Program-made: the position numbers and the translations under genes | Source: Daphnia pulex | Lineage: Eukaryota > Arthropoda > Branchiopoda > Diplostraca > Daphniidae | Length of the DNA stretch: 64,000 nucleotides | Direction: 5' to 3' | Assembly (NCBI RefSeq): GCF_021134715.1 | Contig: NC_060019.1 | Span: 7,254,001 to 7,318,000, forward strand | Shown here: in pieces, positions 10,223 through 23,800 of the stretch | Numbering within the stretch: position 1 is the stretch's first letter | Layout of the letters: every line of letters begins with the position of its first letter | Notes under the pieces: generated by a model | What the model was told of the DNA's origin: nothing | Databases searched by the model: none | The model's input: only the letters and a program-made list of their open reading frames with translations

Positions 10223-11005
10223 ATGAATACCTTCAAAACTGTAAGTAAAAACTTTTGAAATTTCCTTGTATTAAATTGTTTTCCATCTTTTCCATGTTTC
10301 TCTCTAAATTCAACTAGAGTTTTTGACTCTTTGACTTTTTTGACATTTGAAGTGCACGAATTGCCGAAAACGTTGCGTTACTTGACAATCAATTATTTTA
10401 TTCTCATTATTTAGGTCGTTATGATCTGCGCCATGTTGGCTGCTTCCTGCTCCGGCCAATACTTGTCTCAGTGAGTTTGAACTTTAATTCTATTTTATAC
10501 TTGAGAGTCTTGCGTCATTCAATGTTATTTATGTTATAGATCTTCTAGCCAAGGACCTCAATCCGGAAGCGGAATGATGGGCAGCCAATTGCCGTCGTAC
10601 GTCGCCCAAGCCCAGCAGAGCAGCCCGGCCCTGGAGCAGCAAAGACCGGCCTTTACCGCTGAACAATCCCGACCAGTGTCCAGCGGCAGCTCTTCTCTCC
10701 TTGGCGGAGGCGCAAGTGCTCCGGCCACTACCCAGCAGATCTGCTCTTGCATTACCATCAACCCCGCAGCAGCAGCAGCATCCGCCCAGCAATCCGCCCC
10801 GGCCTCATCGGTCGACTCCGCTCCCCAACAGCAGATCTTCGCTGCTCCCCAACAGCAGACCTTCTCTGCTCCTGCCCAGCAGACATTCGCTGCTCCTGCC
10901 CAACAGACTTTCGTTGCTCCTGCCGCCGCTCAGTCCTCCTACTCTTCCACCCCGGCTGTTTCCCAGCAAGGCCCCGCCCAGCGCCCAGCCAGCACCGGAT
11001 ATTAA
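10223..11005 (+). CDS. Gln/Ala-rich low-complexity secreted protein A (179 aa, three exons)
   Basis: Model: join(10223..10240,10415..10470,10540..11005), with donors gtaagt and gtgagt and acceptors ttag and atag. The protein begins MNTFKTVVMICAMLAAS, a signal peptide split by intron 1, with cleavage probably near CSGQ. The mature part is rich in Gln, Ala, Ser and Pro, with five copies of a block like APAQQTF-. Its only notable cysteines sit in Q-I-C-S-C-I-T-I-N-P, which is conserved in the paralogue at 29902-30718. Exon number, phases and exon 2 length (56 nt) match that paralogue. Composition suggests an extracellular structural, cuticular, adhesive or cross-linked protein, but no named family is recognised. 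Confidence 0.85.
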
Positions 11006-12008
11006 CATGTTTAACATTCGTGCCAGCTCTTTCACATCTATCTTGACTATTTTCGTCATCATTTGATTCTTCTCCGTCTGTAATGCAATTACAATTCACT
11101 ATTACACTCATTCATTCTTATACATCGATATTCGATCTAATTGACGACTCATTTTCATGGCAACTTTGTCAGGCAGCAATCGATATCAAGGTCTCCAAAT
11201 AGACAAGAATGATTGAACATTATCCTTTTCCAAACCGGGTAAAAGGCGCAATATACTATTACACCCATTCAGCAGAGAGATGGCCATTATGGGGCTTATT
11301 CCGGATCGAAATAAAAAGCGATAGACTCTTAATGCATCAGTCGTCCTGTATAGCCTGTTATATAGTGGCCAAAATGACAGTACAAAGTGTGTGACGCAAA
11401 CTGGTATAGTGCTGTCTAGACCCCATTAGTCGCACACTGTAAAACAGCCCAAAGTATAACGCCAAAATAATAGCCAGACACGATAATAAACTACTAGACA
11501 CAATGCACCAGCATCTATAACGTCTATAACCTTTTATTATTTGCGCCGAAACCCACGAAACCGGAGCGGGGATTCCCGTTTAAGAGATCCTCGCCCATTT
11601 CCGCGTGACAATTTGCAATATATACGTACACCTGACAGGTTAATGTGCGTGCGGGTATCCCTGACGCGCGTTAGAGCGGCGAGGATAGGGCCTTGATTGA
11701 TGCGCTTGCGTGACACTTTGGAAATGTTGCCTAATACATAAACTATGTATACGCCGCAGCTCGTCTACTATTTTATGTCTACCTATACATGTACGTATAA
11801 TAATGCGGTAGATGTAATAGACAGGGCTCTCTCCTGCGCTATATTGCGCTGGAAGCGAACGAAATGTTCGGGGTCTCCATTTCTTCGGGGTAAAAGACTG
11901 CGGTCGGGAATAATATTAAGAGAGACAGCGCCAGCTCTCACTCAGCAGGTCTCAGCGCGCGCTGCTGCTGCTGCTGATGCTGATGCTGGTCCCGCTGGTC
12001 CCCGGATG
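11006..12008. other. Intergenic between gene A and the receptor promoter
   Basis: No coding exon is supported; the open frames here are short and contain AT-rich or hydrophobic low-complexity sequence. A CTG/GAT-rich triplet tract lies near 11,958-11,985. Confidence 0.5.
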
Positions 12009-12046
12009 TATAAAGGAACGTTCGGGACTGAGAAAGAGATCAGTCA
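12009..12046 (+). promoter_or_regulatory. Core promoter, probably of the NPF-type receptor
   Basis: TATAAAG at 12009-12015 is followed 33 bp later by gatcagtc, an arthropod TCAGT initiator with +1 near 12042. No coding start follows nearby. The next plus-strand gene is the receptor at 14752, whose first coding exon is preceded by a strong acceptor (14603-14605). A noncoding first exon and an intron of about 2.5 kb are therefore inferred. Confidence 0.5.
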
Positions 12047-12149
12047 GGCAGCAGCAGCAGGGCGGACGCATCAACACCTTCGATCCTGTTCTTGCGCTTT
12101 TTTATTTTCTTGCAGCCGATTGATTGTGCAGAGTTTCGATTAATTGTAT

Positions 12150-14600
12150 TAGAAATAATTACTACGCGAACTGCTAGAAATTAGTAAACCGAATGAAAGT
12201 GTGTTCCGCCTGTTTTAGTCCCATTTCGTCGTTCGGCAAAGAGTGGTGCGCATTCAAACATTTCTGGAATAGTCGGCGGGAAAAAGACGATCGTTCAAAC
12301 CAGGCAAATCTCACATTTTATAGTACCTAATACCTATTTTACACTTGATTGTAATCAATTTTTGATCAAATGGCTTTTGATGTGTTCTCTTTTCAAGTTA
12401 ATTTCAATATCGTAGCATCAAAATTTCGACGGGAGGATAAAGAAATAACATTACTATGCAGAGGTCGTCTCTCTTGAGGAATGAAACGAATAATTTGAAC
12501 AGAAAAGGAAAAAGAGAAAAGAAAAAAGGAAGTGATGGCGGCGTGACGCGCTTATTATTCGATTAGATTCAATTTTTTGGGGCGTTCCTTGAACGCGAGT
12601 ACGCGACACGGTCACGTTTCGCTAATTTGATTACTCGATACCAGGCAGGCAGGCAAGCAGGCAGGCAGGCAGCGCACGTCGCCAAAAATTCTCGTCACTC
12701 CCTTTCACTCCGTTCACTTGTTGTGTCTAACTTGTCTTTTTTCAACAAAAAGAATAAGAAGACAATTATGGTCTTTTAGCTTTGCTGCCGTTTCCTTTAT
12801 ATGTTTCGTTGTATTGATTTACACCCCACAAGGGTTATTGCACCGTGCGCTGGGTCGCTTGTTGTTGGCCGTTTGTGTCTCGTCGTGAATGGACATATGA
12901 CTAGAGAGCTCTCAATGCGGTCTAAATAGTTGGTGCAAAGTAATTATTATTGGTAAATAAAAGACCATTATTTCACGTCTATATAATGTACAGTCTTTAT
13001 TACCAGCGCAGCGCATGTTTGATCCACATAATTGCATTGTTGTATAAGGTAGTTTCAAATCTGTTTTGGAGAGAATTTTTTTTTTGTTTCAAACTTTTTG
13101 GGAAGAGACATTGATACCGTTAAAGGGATTGGTCCACTTTTGATTATTTTTGAAAGAAGAACACAGTGTACGTGAACCTCCGTTTTATTGGTTCCCCTAT
13201 ATATCAAGATCTCTCGGATGCAGTGAACTCGTCTAAGAATGAATATACTACACAGATCTTTTTTATTCGTCCCTCCTGGAGTCCTGGCGCACGTGCGCCA
13301 TGATTAAAATCGGCGGAGGACATTCCCGAATGACGTAAAAAAAAGTCGGAGGAATAAAGAAAATGTTTTAAAAAATTTTATAGATCTTTCTCGACAATTT
13401 GAATGGGCGGGAAAAATTGATTTTTCAAAATATTTTTATATATATGAAGTATGAACCCCCTAAAAAAATGAATGTGGGACCTAGTATATAATGGGCACAT
13501 TATTATGAGTGGGTTGGACTCTTAGGACCGAAGGTGTGCGACGGAAAAAGGCCCCTCAAAAAGTAACATTAGACTGTGTATGGGAACGATGGCAACTGCT
13601 TAATGAACCAGCGCACACTCCCTCTTTCTCTTTTTTTTATTTTATTTTCCTTTTTCGCCCAAAACGTACTCTATACACCGCGAAGATATCCGATTGCACC
13701 AGCAGCAGCAGCAGAACACTCTGCGCTGTTAACCCACACTGTCTATATTTGCTTGGAGACGTATCAGCCGGTCGCAGTATAGGTTATTATTGCCAACAGC
13801 ACCCGCACTTTCCGGCTGAGCGTCCAATATTTATTTTGTTTAGACTTGTTTTTTTTTTTGTCCTTATTCTTATAGATTATTCTTCTTTTTTTTTTTTTGG
13901 GGGGGGGGGGGGGGTCTTTTCTCCTCCGCGTTGAACGTCCAATAATTCGACGTCAATATTGACCAACTTCTAGACGGTAGACACAACGTATGCACCGGAT
14001 TAAATTCGTGGGCGCGCTACTGCCGCTTGTTTGCCTCGAAGAATGCAAACAATAAATGTTTGCTTCTAATATATTGAACGTCCACCATCACACACCACGC
14101 GATAATTCAAATAAATCCCGAAGACAAACTTTGTGAGCAATTCCACCCGGCTTGCTTGTCGTCTGCTGTTGACTCTATAAATTGATGTGCACATATTTTT
14201 GGCAACTGCACTTTAATATTCGAGCGTGGGCGTAATGATATGCACGTAGAAATTTTGTGTAGGCAAAATTGTTTTGTTAAAGAAAAGAAAAGCCTGAAAA
14301 TAATTAAGGTAATCTATTTCTATAGTAGGCTATATTTGTTGGTAAAGCCTTTTGAAATGAATTTTTCATTTAGGCCGTGAGTGCGAAAGTGAATTATTCA
14401 TCAGTGTCACTCGTTTAATCGGCCTAGAGGCTTTTAGACAGGCGTCGAATCTATCACGGTGAATTCCGTCGTGAAAAAAAGAAAAGAAATTCCTTTTTGT
14501 CTTTTTCTTCCATTTGTAATTTATTTCACAAGTCGGCCGACATTTGACATTCCATCTCCGCCCGTTTATTGATTCAATCTTTCTCCATTTGTTTCTCTCG
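12150..14600 (+). other. Inferred first intron of the receptor; simple repeats
   Basis: No coding exon was found. It includes a (CAGG)n microsatellite at about 12643-12672, a CAG run near 13703, and a T-run/G-run junction near 13885-13914. The G-run is likely to be sequencing-unstable, and its length should be treated as approximate. Confidence 0.45.
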
Positions 14601-14720
14601 TGCAGCAGGTCTCTCTCAACACAAATCAAAGGAAAGAATAAAAAATAAAAAATAAAAAAGTTGGGGCCGGCCCAATTCTGTTCTCGGAGAAACTTAAAGG
14701 ATTAAACACAGGAGAGTCTG

Positions 14721-14855
14721 ATGGAGGCGGAGACGTCGGAGTCCTACGACGATGACGTGCGACAATTCCAGCAGCGATCCATCGGATGTTTCCCTCCTCT
14801 TCAGCAATTGGTCGACGTCGTCGTCGTCGTCGGTGGCAACAGGCGACGCCGCTAA
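14721..14855 (+). other. Upstream ORF overlapping the receptor start
   Basis: An ATG at 14721, in exon 1 after the likely acceptor at 14605, opens a 44-codon frame that overlaps the receptor start (14752) in another frame and stops at 14853-14855. If the leader is as inferred, it would lower translation from the receptor ATG. It could also be inactive if initiation is leaky. Confidence 0.45.
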
Positions 14856-17811
14856 TTCGTCGGGCCAAGGCCTTGAGCTGGACCTGTCGGTCATCGAGCG
14901 GTTCCGCTCCAACCGGCGCGTCAACGACTTCGCCTTCTTCTGGCTGGTCGCCGCCTATTGCGTCCTGATCGTCGTCGGAACCATCGGCAACTCGCTGGTC
15001 GTCTACGTCGTCGCCCGCCAGCCGGCCATGAGGACGGCCCGCAACGTCTTCGTCGTCAACCTGGCCATCTCCGACTTGCTCCTCTGCCTCATCACCATGC
15101 CGTTAACGGTAAGAAGAAAGAAAACAAATAGGAGCAGCAGACGGGTTTAATTATTGACTTGCGTCATATTATATAATATATATATGTTTCCTGGGAATTC
15201 CATGGCGACAATCCTGGAAGACGAGAGAGAGAGAGAGGAAATAGCAATAACAGACACTGGGCAGCACGAAGGAAGAGAGAGTTACAGTAATGAGAGCGGA
15301 CACACGTAGATATTTTTCTCCGGCTGGGTTTATTATGTCTACAAAAGTTTGATTCCGGTCGAGGGATTTCTCCGCTATACATTCATACGAACCCCCACAC
15401 TCACACACATATATGATATATTCTCTTTCATCATCTGTGTGGTAGGTACTTATATACTAATACAGCAGGAGCTCGGCCAGCCGGCCGACCCTCGGCGTAT
15501 TTTTAAATCTCTTTCCGCTTGGCATGTCAATTTCTCATCCGGCTGACGACGGAAGCAAACCCCCCCCCCTCCCCACCCCCACTCACCTTGATGAACTGTT
15601 TCATCTTTCACTGTGGAAGAGTGTACACCACGACCTCATTTTCACATGCACTAAATAGTTTGACTCTCTCGGAAAATGTTTTTGTTTTATTGCTTTGAAA
15701 TTGTATACACGTACGCGACGCAACTGACAGTTTCGCTTATGCGATTTCATACTTGACTTATTCCGTGTTGTGCGTCGGCGGATGGGTTTCTTGTGTGTAC
15801 CCAGTGGAACGTGAACCGCGGATAAAATAGAAAACAGATCCGCTCCCCATGCAGAGCGCTGGATGCGGGGATGTGTCACGCAGGGTTTGCAATTACAGCC
15901 GCAGTTGTTTGAGTAATATCTGCACCGCCATGATTAGTATCTACATTACTTTTGTCGGTTGGGGGGCCTTTACATCCCATTATTATATAAGTCACAGAAA
16001 TCAGTAACCGCATCTCTCTTTGTATTTGATATCTATCCAACACATGTTGTTCATCCGTGTGCTGTGCACTACATACCGATCTTTTGACTTGTGTGTCACC
16101 ACAACAACAACAAAAAACAGAAAATGTGTAGAAGTATATGGAATAAATTTGATTTTGAGCGGGGGGCGGATTTATTCCATTCTGCGTATCGCAGCCGATC
16201 TATTTCGCGCGCTCTTTTGATTCAATTGTTTTCTTTTCAATTCTTTTTGTTTATTTCCATGGAAAGCGGATCATTAAATGAAATCTACTCTCGGTCGCGG
16301 CTCAATAACCAAAAAATATGCGCAGTTGCTTTTTTTTTAAGTTAATCTGGGAAAATCTATTTCAATTTCATTTTTATTTGGAAATTTTATTTTCACATTC
16401 GTTTTGTTTTGTTTTTGTTTGTTTTTTTTTTGTTTTTTCGCTTGCACAGTTGATGGAGATCCGGTCGTACACTTGGCCGTTGGGCAACGCTCCCGTTTCT
16501 TGCAAGATGGTCGGCTCGCTGCAGGCCGTTTCCATCTTCGTGTCGACGCTGTCCATCACGGCCATTGCGCTCGACCGTTACCAGCTGATCGTCTACCCGA
16601 CCAAGAGAAGTTTCCAGTTGACGGGCGCTTTGCTGGCCCTGGGCGGGATCTGGGTCCTCGGCATCGTCCTGGCCCTGCCGCTCTTCATCGTCCGCACGCT
16701 GGAACACCACGACATCCCCATTCCCAATTCGCCCATCACGTCCGTCGATTATTGCCTGGAAGAGTGGCCCAACGAGCGGGGGCGCTCTTTGTACTCGATC
16801 GGCAGCATCCTGGTCCAGTACGCCCTGCCCATCATCACCGTCTCGGTGGCTCACGCCCGCATCAGCAACAAACTACAAGTGCGGATGGCCTCGCTCAACC
16901 AGCACCAGCAATTACCCATCCGTCAGCAAAATAATGCGGCGCCAAATGACGCCGTAACGGCTCATAACACAATCGCTAACGGCCAGCAGACGGCGGGTCA
17001 AACTGCCGTCGCGGCCAGTCGGATCGAGTTGAACGCGGCGGCGACAGACTGCCGGACGGCCGCCAGAGAGGAGAAACTCCGCAAAACCAATACGCTCCTC
17101 ATAGCCATTTCCATCATTTTCACCATTTGGTGAGTTGTGACGGCCTGCCCCCGGGGTCATTTTGGTGTCATCAAATTTGATTTTCTTTTTTTCCAATCAA
17201 TGGAACAGTTGGTTGCCGATGAACACGTTCAACGTCGTTGAGGACACGTGGAACGTCTTCGGAGACGACACCGAGACGATGCTGATCGTCTACGCCGTTT
17301 GCCACATGGTGGGAATGTCTTCGGTGGGTTCAGCATTATTTAATAACATCAACTTTGATTGATAATGAATTTTTTTTTTTAAATTTTCAAATGAATCAAG
17401 GCCTGCGCCAATCCGCTGCTGTACGGCTGGTTGAACGACAATTTCCGGAAAGAGTTCCGCAGGATCGGGCGCTCGTTCATCGCCAAGCGGCGGAATCAAA
17501 CGGGTGCGAGAGACATGAGCGACAAACCGCCTGGCGAGATGTTGACGGACAAGGTGGGCGTCAAGAGGATGGACGTGTCGGTCATTGTGGAAATAAGGGC
17601 GGACGACCACCAGCAGCAGCATCAGCCGTTGACGGCCCCGTCGCTGATTGTTTGCGCCGGGTCGCCTCAGTCATCGACGCTCCTCCCAGCCGCCGCCGCC
17701 GCCCTGCTGGCCGTTCCATCCAGCAATTTGACTCATTATCAGAATATGAAAGAAGCGTCCAGCACGGCGACAGCCGAAAGTGACGTCATTCACCTGACGG
17801 TCTCCCAATGA
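14752..17811 (+). CDS. NPFR: Neuropeptide F/NPY-type G protein-coupled receptor (520 aa, four exons)
   Basis: Model: join(14752..15108,16450..17129,17209..17323,17401..17811), in phase throughout. The N-terminus has N-glycosylation sequons (N5, N19, N35). Landmarks: GTIGN with N80 in TM1, LAISD with D108 in TM2, MPLT at the end of TM2 followed by LMEIRSYTWPLG, C137 and C221 for the extracellular disulfide, DRYQLIVYP after TM3, CWLP from residue 346 in TM6, NPLLY at 388-392 in TM7. The MPLT-L-E and YGWLND-NFRKEF motifs are typical of arthropod NPF receptors. Loop 3 is unusually long, Gln/Ala-rich and charged (about 257-335). The C-tail is long and Ser/Ala-rich. It should bind a neuropeptide F-like ligand at the cell surface and signal through a G protein. 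Other NPY-family subtypes, such as sNPF receptors, fit less well. Confidence 0.9.
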
Positions 17812-20800
17812 TCGACAAGGCGGCCAGCGACGAGATTGAACGAGACTGATGTGACATATTTCGATTGATTTTCCCGTCAGCTTTCATTGATTTATTTTTT
17901 TCCTTTCACCATTTAGAAATCTGTTCTTCGGTCGACTATTGGCCTGTATATTGATTATATACGTACACATACAGCACTATATTCTATACGTAGACGAGGT
18001 AATAAGGGTCAAACTGAAATTCAACCATTCGCGGCGACTGTTTATCTAGATATACACACTGTAGTTAACGATGTTATTCTGATCGACGGGCTTCAATCAA
18101 AGATATTATTATACTACGTATTATTATATAATAGACAGGTTCACATGGGCGGGTTTCTCTCTGTGTGGAGCGCACAATCGGCCTTAACAATTAAATACTC
18201 TTCATCATCGTCCCTTTTCTTTTATCAACACCATTCAGCATTCACAATGTAGTAGCATATACATTTTATTGTGCTATGTTTCTTATAATTATACTTATTA
18301 TGCTTAGAAGATTTAAAAAAAACAAACAGGAAATCTGTCATTTCATTTCGTTGAAATTTTGTTTTTTCAAGTTACCCGGGGGAAACATTTGCGGGCGTTC
18401 AAACGAAGTGAAAAAAAATGATAATAAAAAATCTAATATTATAGTATAAATTGGGATTTAAAAAAAAAAATCTACCGGATCTACACGAGTGGAAAAATTT
18501 TTTAAATCCAAAGTTTCCTTATGTACACCCATCACAACGTAGATTAATATCTTCGGTGCTATAAAAATGTAGATCTCTCTCCGCATATTGGTTTTCGTGA
18601 AAAAAAAATTGACTTCATCATCTGTCTAGCAGCACAGCTCATATACATATTAAATATCGTCTAGTGTGGGCTGTATATTGTGTGCTGTTGTATTAATAGT
18701 ATGTGCTGCCGAATCTCCCAACATCTATATACGTATTTTGCGGGGTTTTTCCTTTTAGGTTTTTCCGTGTGTTGCGTGTGTATGTTATGGTCTCCTATTT
18801 TGATTTTGTCTGAAACGTTTGTCGACAAAGTGATGCGGAAAGAGGAGAACTTATTTCGCTGTAAAAGTACGATATATCTCATAGAATGCATGGACATCAA
18901 AATACACTCTTCTCTTCTCTCTCTTTCTCTCTTCTCTCTCTTTCTCGGCGTGAAGCTCAACTTGTTCGGTGTAGAGCTGCGGGCGTGGGAGGTCCAACCG
19001 TGAGTTGATCGATGGACAAACACGAGTATACTACATGCTCGGCATAGTACCTCACGCCGGTTTACACCCTATGCATTATATACAGCAACCATATATAGCT
19101 GTACTATACCATAAAAGAGAGTGCGTGTAAGAGCGTGTAAAAAGGGAGAGTCTTGCTGGTTATATATTGTCGAGTGTTCCCTCACTTTCCTTTTGGGTTT
19201 CCATCAGCGGAAAGCCGGACGGAAATCTAAGTTATTGGTGAACGGCGGCTGATAAGTATAGAGAGACCTACACAGACATCACGAGAGTCCCGCGCGATCG
19301 ATAATAATATCAATGCAATTGCGCGATTGAACATACAAAACGCGGGCGAGTGTATAACACACCTCGTCAGTCACCGACTTTTCTCTCTATACGCACTCCT
19401 CATGCACTTTTCACGTAACTTTTGAAATCTATAGCTCTGGCTCGGCCGGAAACTTTATTTATTGACGCCAAAACCCGGAGGCATGTATAGACTCCATTTC
19501 GTACAGAGACTAAGACGTCATCCGCTGCCAAGAATTGAGAGCTGCGCTCCTCATAATATAACGCACTACTGGCAGAAAGCCGAATCAAAAGCTTCCATTT
19601 CAAATCGGACGATATTATATATAAATGTAGTAAATCCGTCAAAACTGTTGGAAATGATTTCCCCCATTTTTTCTCGACATCAATTCTTACTTTTTTAAAA
19701 TTCTGACATGCAGAAAATTTGTAAAAATCTTTTTTTGTCAAATTCCCGACTTGTTAACTTATTCTCTCTATCCTTTTTTGGGCCGGCACTCCTTTTTTTC
19801 TTGTTTTGTTTCAGACCGCTGCTCAAATGGATCCATCAAGCCCAAACGTCGCGAAGCACCCGACCGAACCGGAAGCTTTCAGGCTCGTTGATATCGTTCG
19901 TGAGTTACATTAGGAATCGAAGAAGCTGAACGGGTACAGAGAGAGGCACGAAAGCGGCAAACTTCATATTCTTCTTCTTCCACTTTATATAATAATATCT
20001 CCGCCATCTCTCTTTCAATTCGTGGGCGTATTATATATAGTACAAGAAAAGGAATATTTCCAGATGCAGACCGAATTCCCGAATTAAACACGGATCGTTT
20101 GATGATATGAAAGAGAAAAGAAGTGAGCGACAATATCTGGTATGTAACATGCTGTAAGGAATTGTGATGGAGATCGAATCTACAACCCGCCCAAGTGCAT
20201 GATGGCGAGATCCCAAAGAAAAAGTTCTGCTGCTGCATTTATATTGACACTCGAACCGTATGTATGGGCCCTATATACATGATATCAAGCATCTCTCTCT
20301 ATACACGCACGTATCTATATAGAATAATATATATAAATGGAGTTGTAAAAGGAAATAGATGGAACGGAGGACGCCAGCTCTAGCGTCATTCCGAATGGAT
20401 GTACGAAGAAATGGTCGTCGTCGCCGTTGCCAACCGATTCCGGAAAATCGAGTTGTCTTCTCCGTAAAATCTCCATGGCATTCAGATGAGGATGCGACGG
20501 CGAAGGAATCAACAAACTGTGGTGCGTATGTGGATGTAGGCTATGTGTCTATTTATATTTAGATTTATAGATATATAGAGTTCCTCCGTCTATAACAGTT
20601 AACATGGCACGTGACGGATTGCTGAATCATTTCCATACGCTTGATTCCGCTTTTCAAATCAAGCGCGCTTCTTTCAGTTGTGCGCAGAAATCCCGCCCAT
20701 ATAGTAATAACGTTTATATAGTATATGCATACAGATGAGAATAGAGATGAACTTTGCAATATGGGAATCTATAAGCATTCGCTGCTGCTGTGGCTATACT

Positions 20801-23800
20801 TAATGCATAACTGAATAACTAAAGAAAAATCCAGCACCAAGTAGCTATAAGTACAGATACATAGTAAATCTATAAGATTATATAAAGAACATGGATGCGC
20901 AGCTTGCGAAAAAAATATTTGCCACCGAAAAAGCCCAGTGGAGAGCAGCAGCATATGAGATCAATGACGTGGAAGGAGATTAATTTCAAGCCTTTTTAGA
21001 CTTAAGAGCTTTTAGATTTTTTTTTTGCTTTTTTCGGATGTGGAATATAATCGGGAGAAGAAGAAATAATAAACAACCGCAACCGAATATATCGAATGAC
21101 ATTTCCTGAAGGGCCTTCTGTGTTCTGTTATATATATATACCCTTGTATATACCCAGCGGATGAAAGACGGCTGTGCTGTGTTATATGTATAGCCTAGAA
21201 TACAACCTCATCAGCAGTCTGCTGGCTGTTATCGTTATATATATTGGTCACAATGTGGAAACACAATACAATGTCCGGATCGGGATGTATATGCATTTGG
21301 AGAAGAGAAAAGAGCGCGAGTGAAAAGAAATTTGTGACAACAAGAGGCTCTACAATGAGCGCAGAATGAAAAACACATAAGAGAGATGACTCTTTCTTTG
21401 GGTTAAATGTAAAGAATGGGAGCCCTGGCCCCTGGGTGAATTTATTATTTTATAAAACGAAATGCTATTATGCTGCTGCTCGTCATCTGGTTTGCTATTG
21501 TCAATTTAAGTCTCAACACTGTTCAAGCTGGAAAGGAATTTCCAAGGTGAAATCTGCTGGGCGGTGCCCGGGAAACTTTTTAAAAGTCGTAAACTGAAAA
21601 AAAAAATGTAATCTAAAGAATAAAAAAAGGAACAATGAATCACACACTGGGGAGAATACAAGAAGCAACATCAAAATATCGTCCTAAGTGCTGTGGCGAA
21701 AGAATGATGGTCTCCATATTCCCCGGACACGGAATCTAATGTCTATATTCTTGTATAATAACTTTTGTTTATATAGTGCTGCTTTCCTTCCTCCTTTATA
21801 CAAAGCATTTGTCATCTCAGAGGCACACACCGATTGACAAATGGATCTTTTCCTTCTATGCATTTTTTTTTAGCTATAGTTATCTTATATCTTTTTTATA
21901 TTGCTTCGGGCTGTTTAGATAAAGGGTTTATGTGTGGTTCGTTCCTGATATACTATGCAAATAAGTGTATAATCAAAAATCCACTCAACCAAGAGTTCTA
22001 CTACCTACCTACCGCGCATATGAGATAGAGAGTTTAATTTTTTACGTATTAGCCTATTTCATATTTCCCGCGCTAGAACTATATTCGCACATTTGAATGT
22101 CAATCACACCCCGTATGATATTTTGCACTATCTCGTCGTTGTGTATATAAGGCCATCTGTCTAGTATGAGAGAGTCGGTTCCATAAAAGTGGAACGACAT
22201 CATTGTCGACAAAACTTATTTCGATATTTTTATATCGTTTCGCTTTGCATATAGATCAAGTCGTTTGTCTCTAATCAGATTATTTCGCGTCTAGACGATT
22301 TCTTCTTTTTGACGGCTTGTCAACTTGTATAATTTATATCCTCTTTACCCGCGACATTTTTTCCCTTTTTGTTTAGGCTTATATAGCCTGAAATCAGCGA
22401 TAAAAGAAAAGAAAAGAAGATTGGCCATCCCCTCCATAAACCAAAAGGGTAAAAAATATCGATCCCGTTGGCACAAACACGCACATCAAACGATGTTATG
22501 AGTACTGTTTGTTTTTCTTTTGTTTCCGGAGGGTTCGTCGACGTTCAACTCTTCTTGGGAGCTCCCGCTTTGTTCTATAGCATGTATATCATCACTGAAC
22601 TGGTGCACGGCTCGTCTATACAACAAGTTAGCTCTCCCGACTTCAGCTCATTTCCCTATACATCTCGCGAGTTAGTTGATCAGCAGTTGCGTGTATAATA
22701 TTCGACAACTTTTTTGGTCTATAGCGTTTCGCTTTTCCCGACATACACGGCTGCTGACAATGCCGAAGAAAGGAACAGCTCAGCAGCGGCGGAAAAAGTT
22801 GTTCATTTCCACCCGGTTAATTATTAGACCAATTATAAACTCGCATTGAAATGAAATTCAAAATGTTCCCTTTGGTTTCTTTTCGTTTGAATTCACGATT
22901 TTCTCAAGCTTGATGATTTATATTCCTCTCCAACGGTTTCAAAAACTTGGATATGTCTCTATATATATACCATCAGATCTTATATTTTCTTCTTATTTTT
23001 CTCCGCCGTATTTGCTGCCGAGACTCTTTTTATGTATAATCAAATAAATCTTCGTGAAGGTCGGGAGAGAAGCGAACAAAGTCATTCCATCTGTGGTCCG
23101 ATGTAAAGAATATTCCCCTCCGCGCATTTCATCCGCGGTCGTGCTGTTTACCTCTCGTCGTCCGCCCGTTATATTGTCGAAACGTTGACGCATGCAAAAT
23201 ATCGTTTGGATTTTTTTCCCACGCCGGGGATTTGGTGGTGTAGTACTGTCGTCACGTTCCGTATTAACAGCACAACACGCGCGCCTTTCGATCGGGGGCG
23301 ACATGTACATCACATACGTCAATATTATATTGTAGCAGCAACAGCAGCAGCGCATCAGTCTGCAGCTATAGAGCTCAGCTGTTGGACTCATTCACGCCAT
23401 CAAGTTGAAGCGATTTCGTCTCGCTCTTTTTTTCTATTCCTCTTTCGGAGATTGCGACGATCCTCCAAAGTGAAAAGAAGCCCGCGGAATTAGATTTCTT
23501 TTATGCACACGCCAGCGGAGAGCGCGCGATATCCCACGCATTTTATATAATATCCCGGGCGTTATGTAACACAATGTTATTGAAGGTCGGCAACGATTTG
23601 ATTTAAATTTATTTCGATCGACATTTAAAGCTAACGAACAGCTACGAATTCGACTATTAACTCGCGCGGCCGAATCATTTCAAACTGGGCGTCAAGTCGT
23701 GGATCAACTGATTTTTCATCTGTGGACGAAATTGTAATGAATCCTTATTAAGCTTGGAGATGCCGGAAGGGAATCAAAATGATATTTAGACTCTTCGTGC

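Noticed and set aside
10529-11111. Several minus-strand and alternative plus-strand frames
   Set aside because: These are shadows of the Gln/Ala-rich repeat in gene A; the biased codons keep other frames open.
16393-16934. Frames on both strands through receptor exon 2
   Set aside because: They overlap a receptor exon with clear TM motifs and intact splice sites, so they are shadows.
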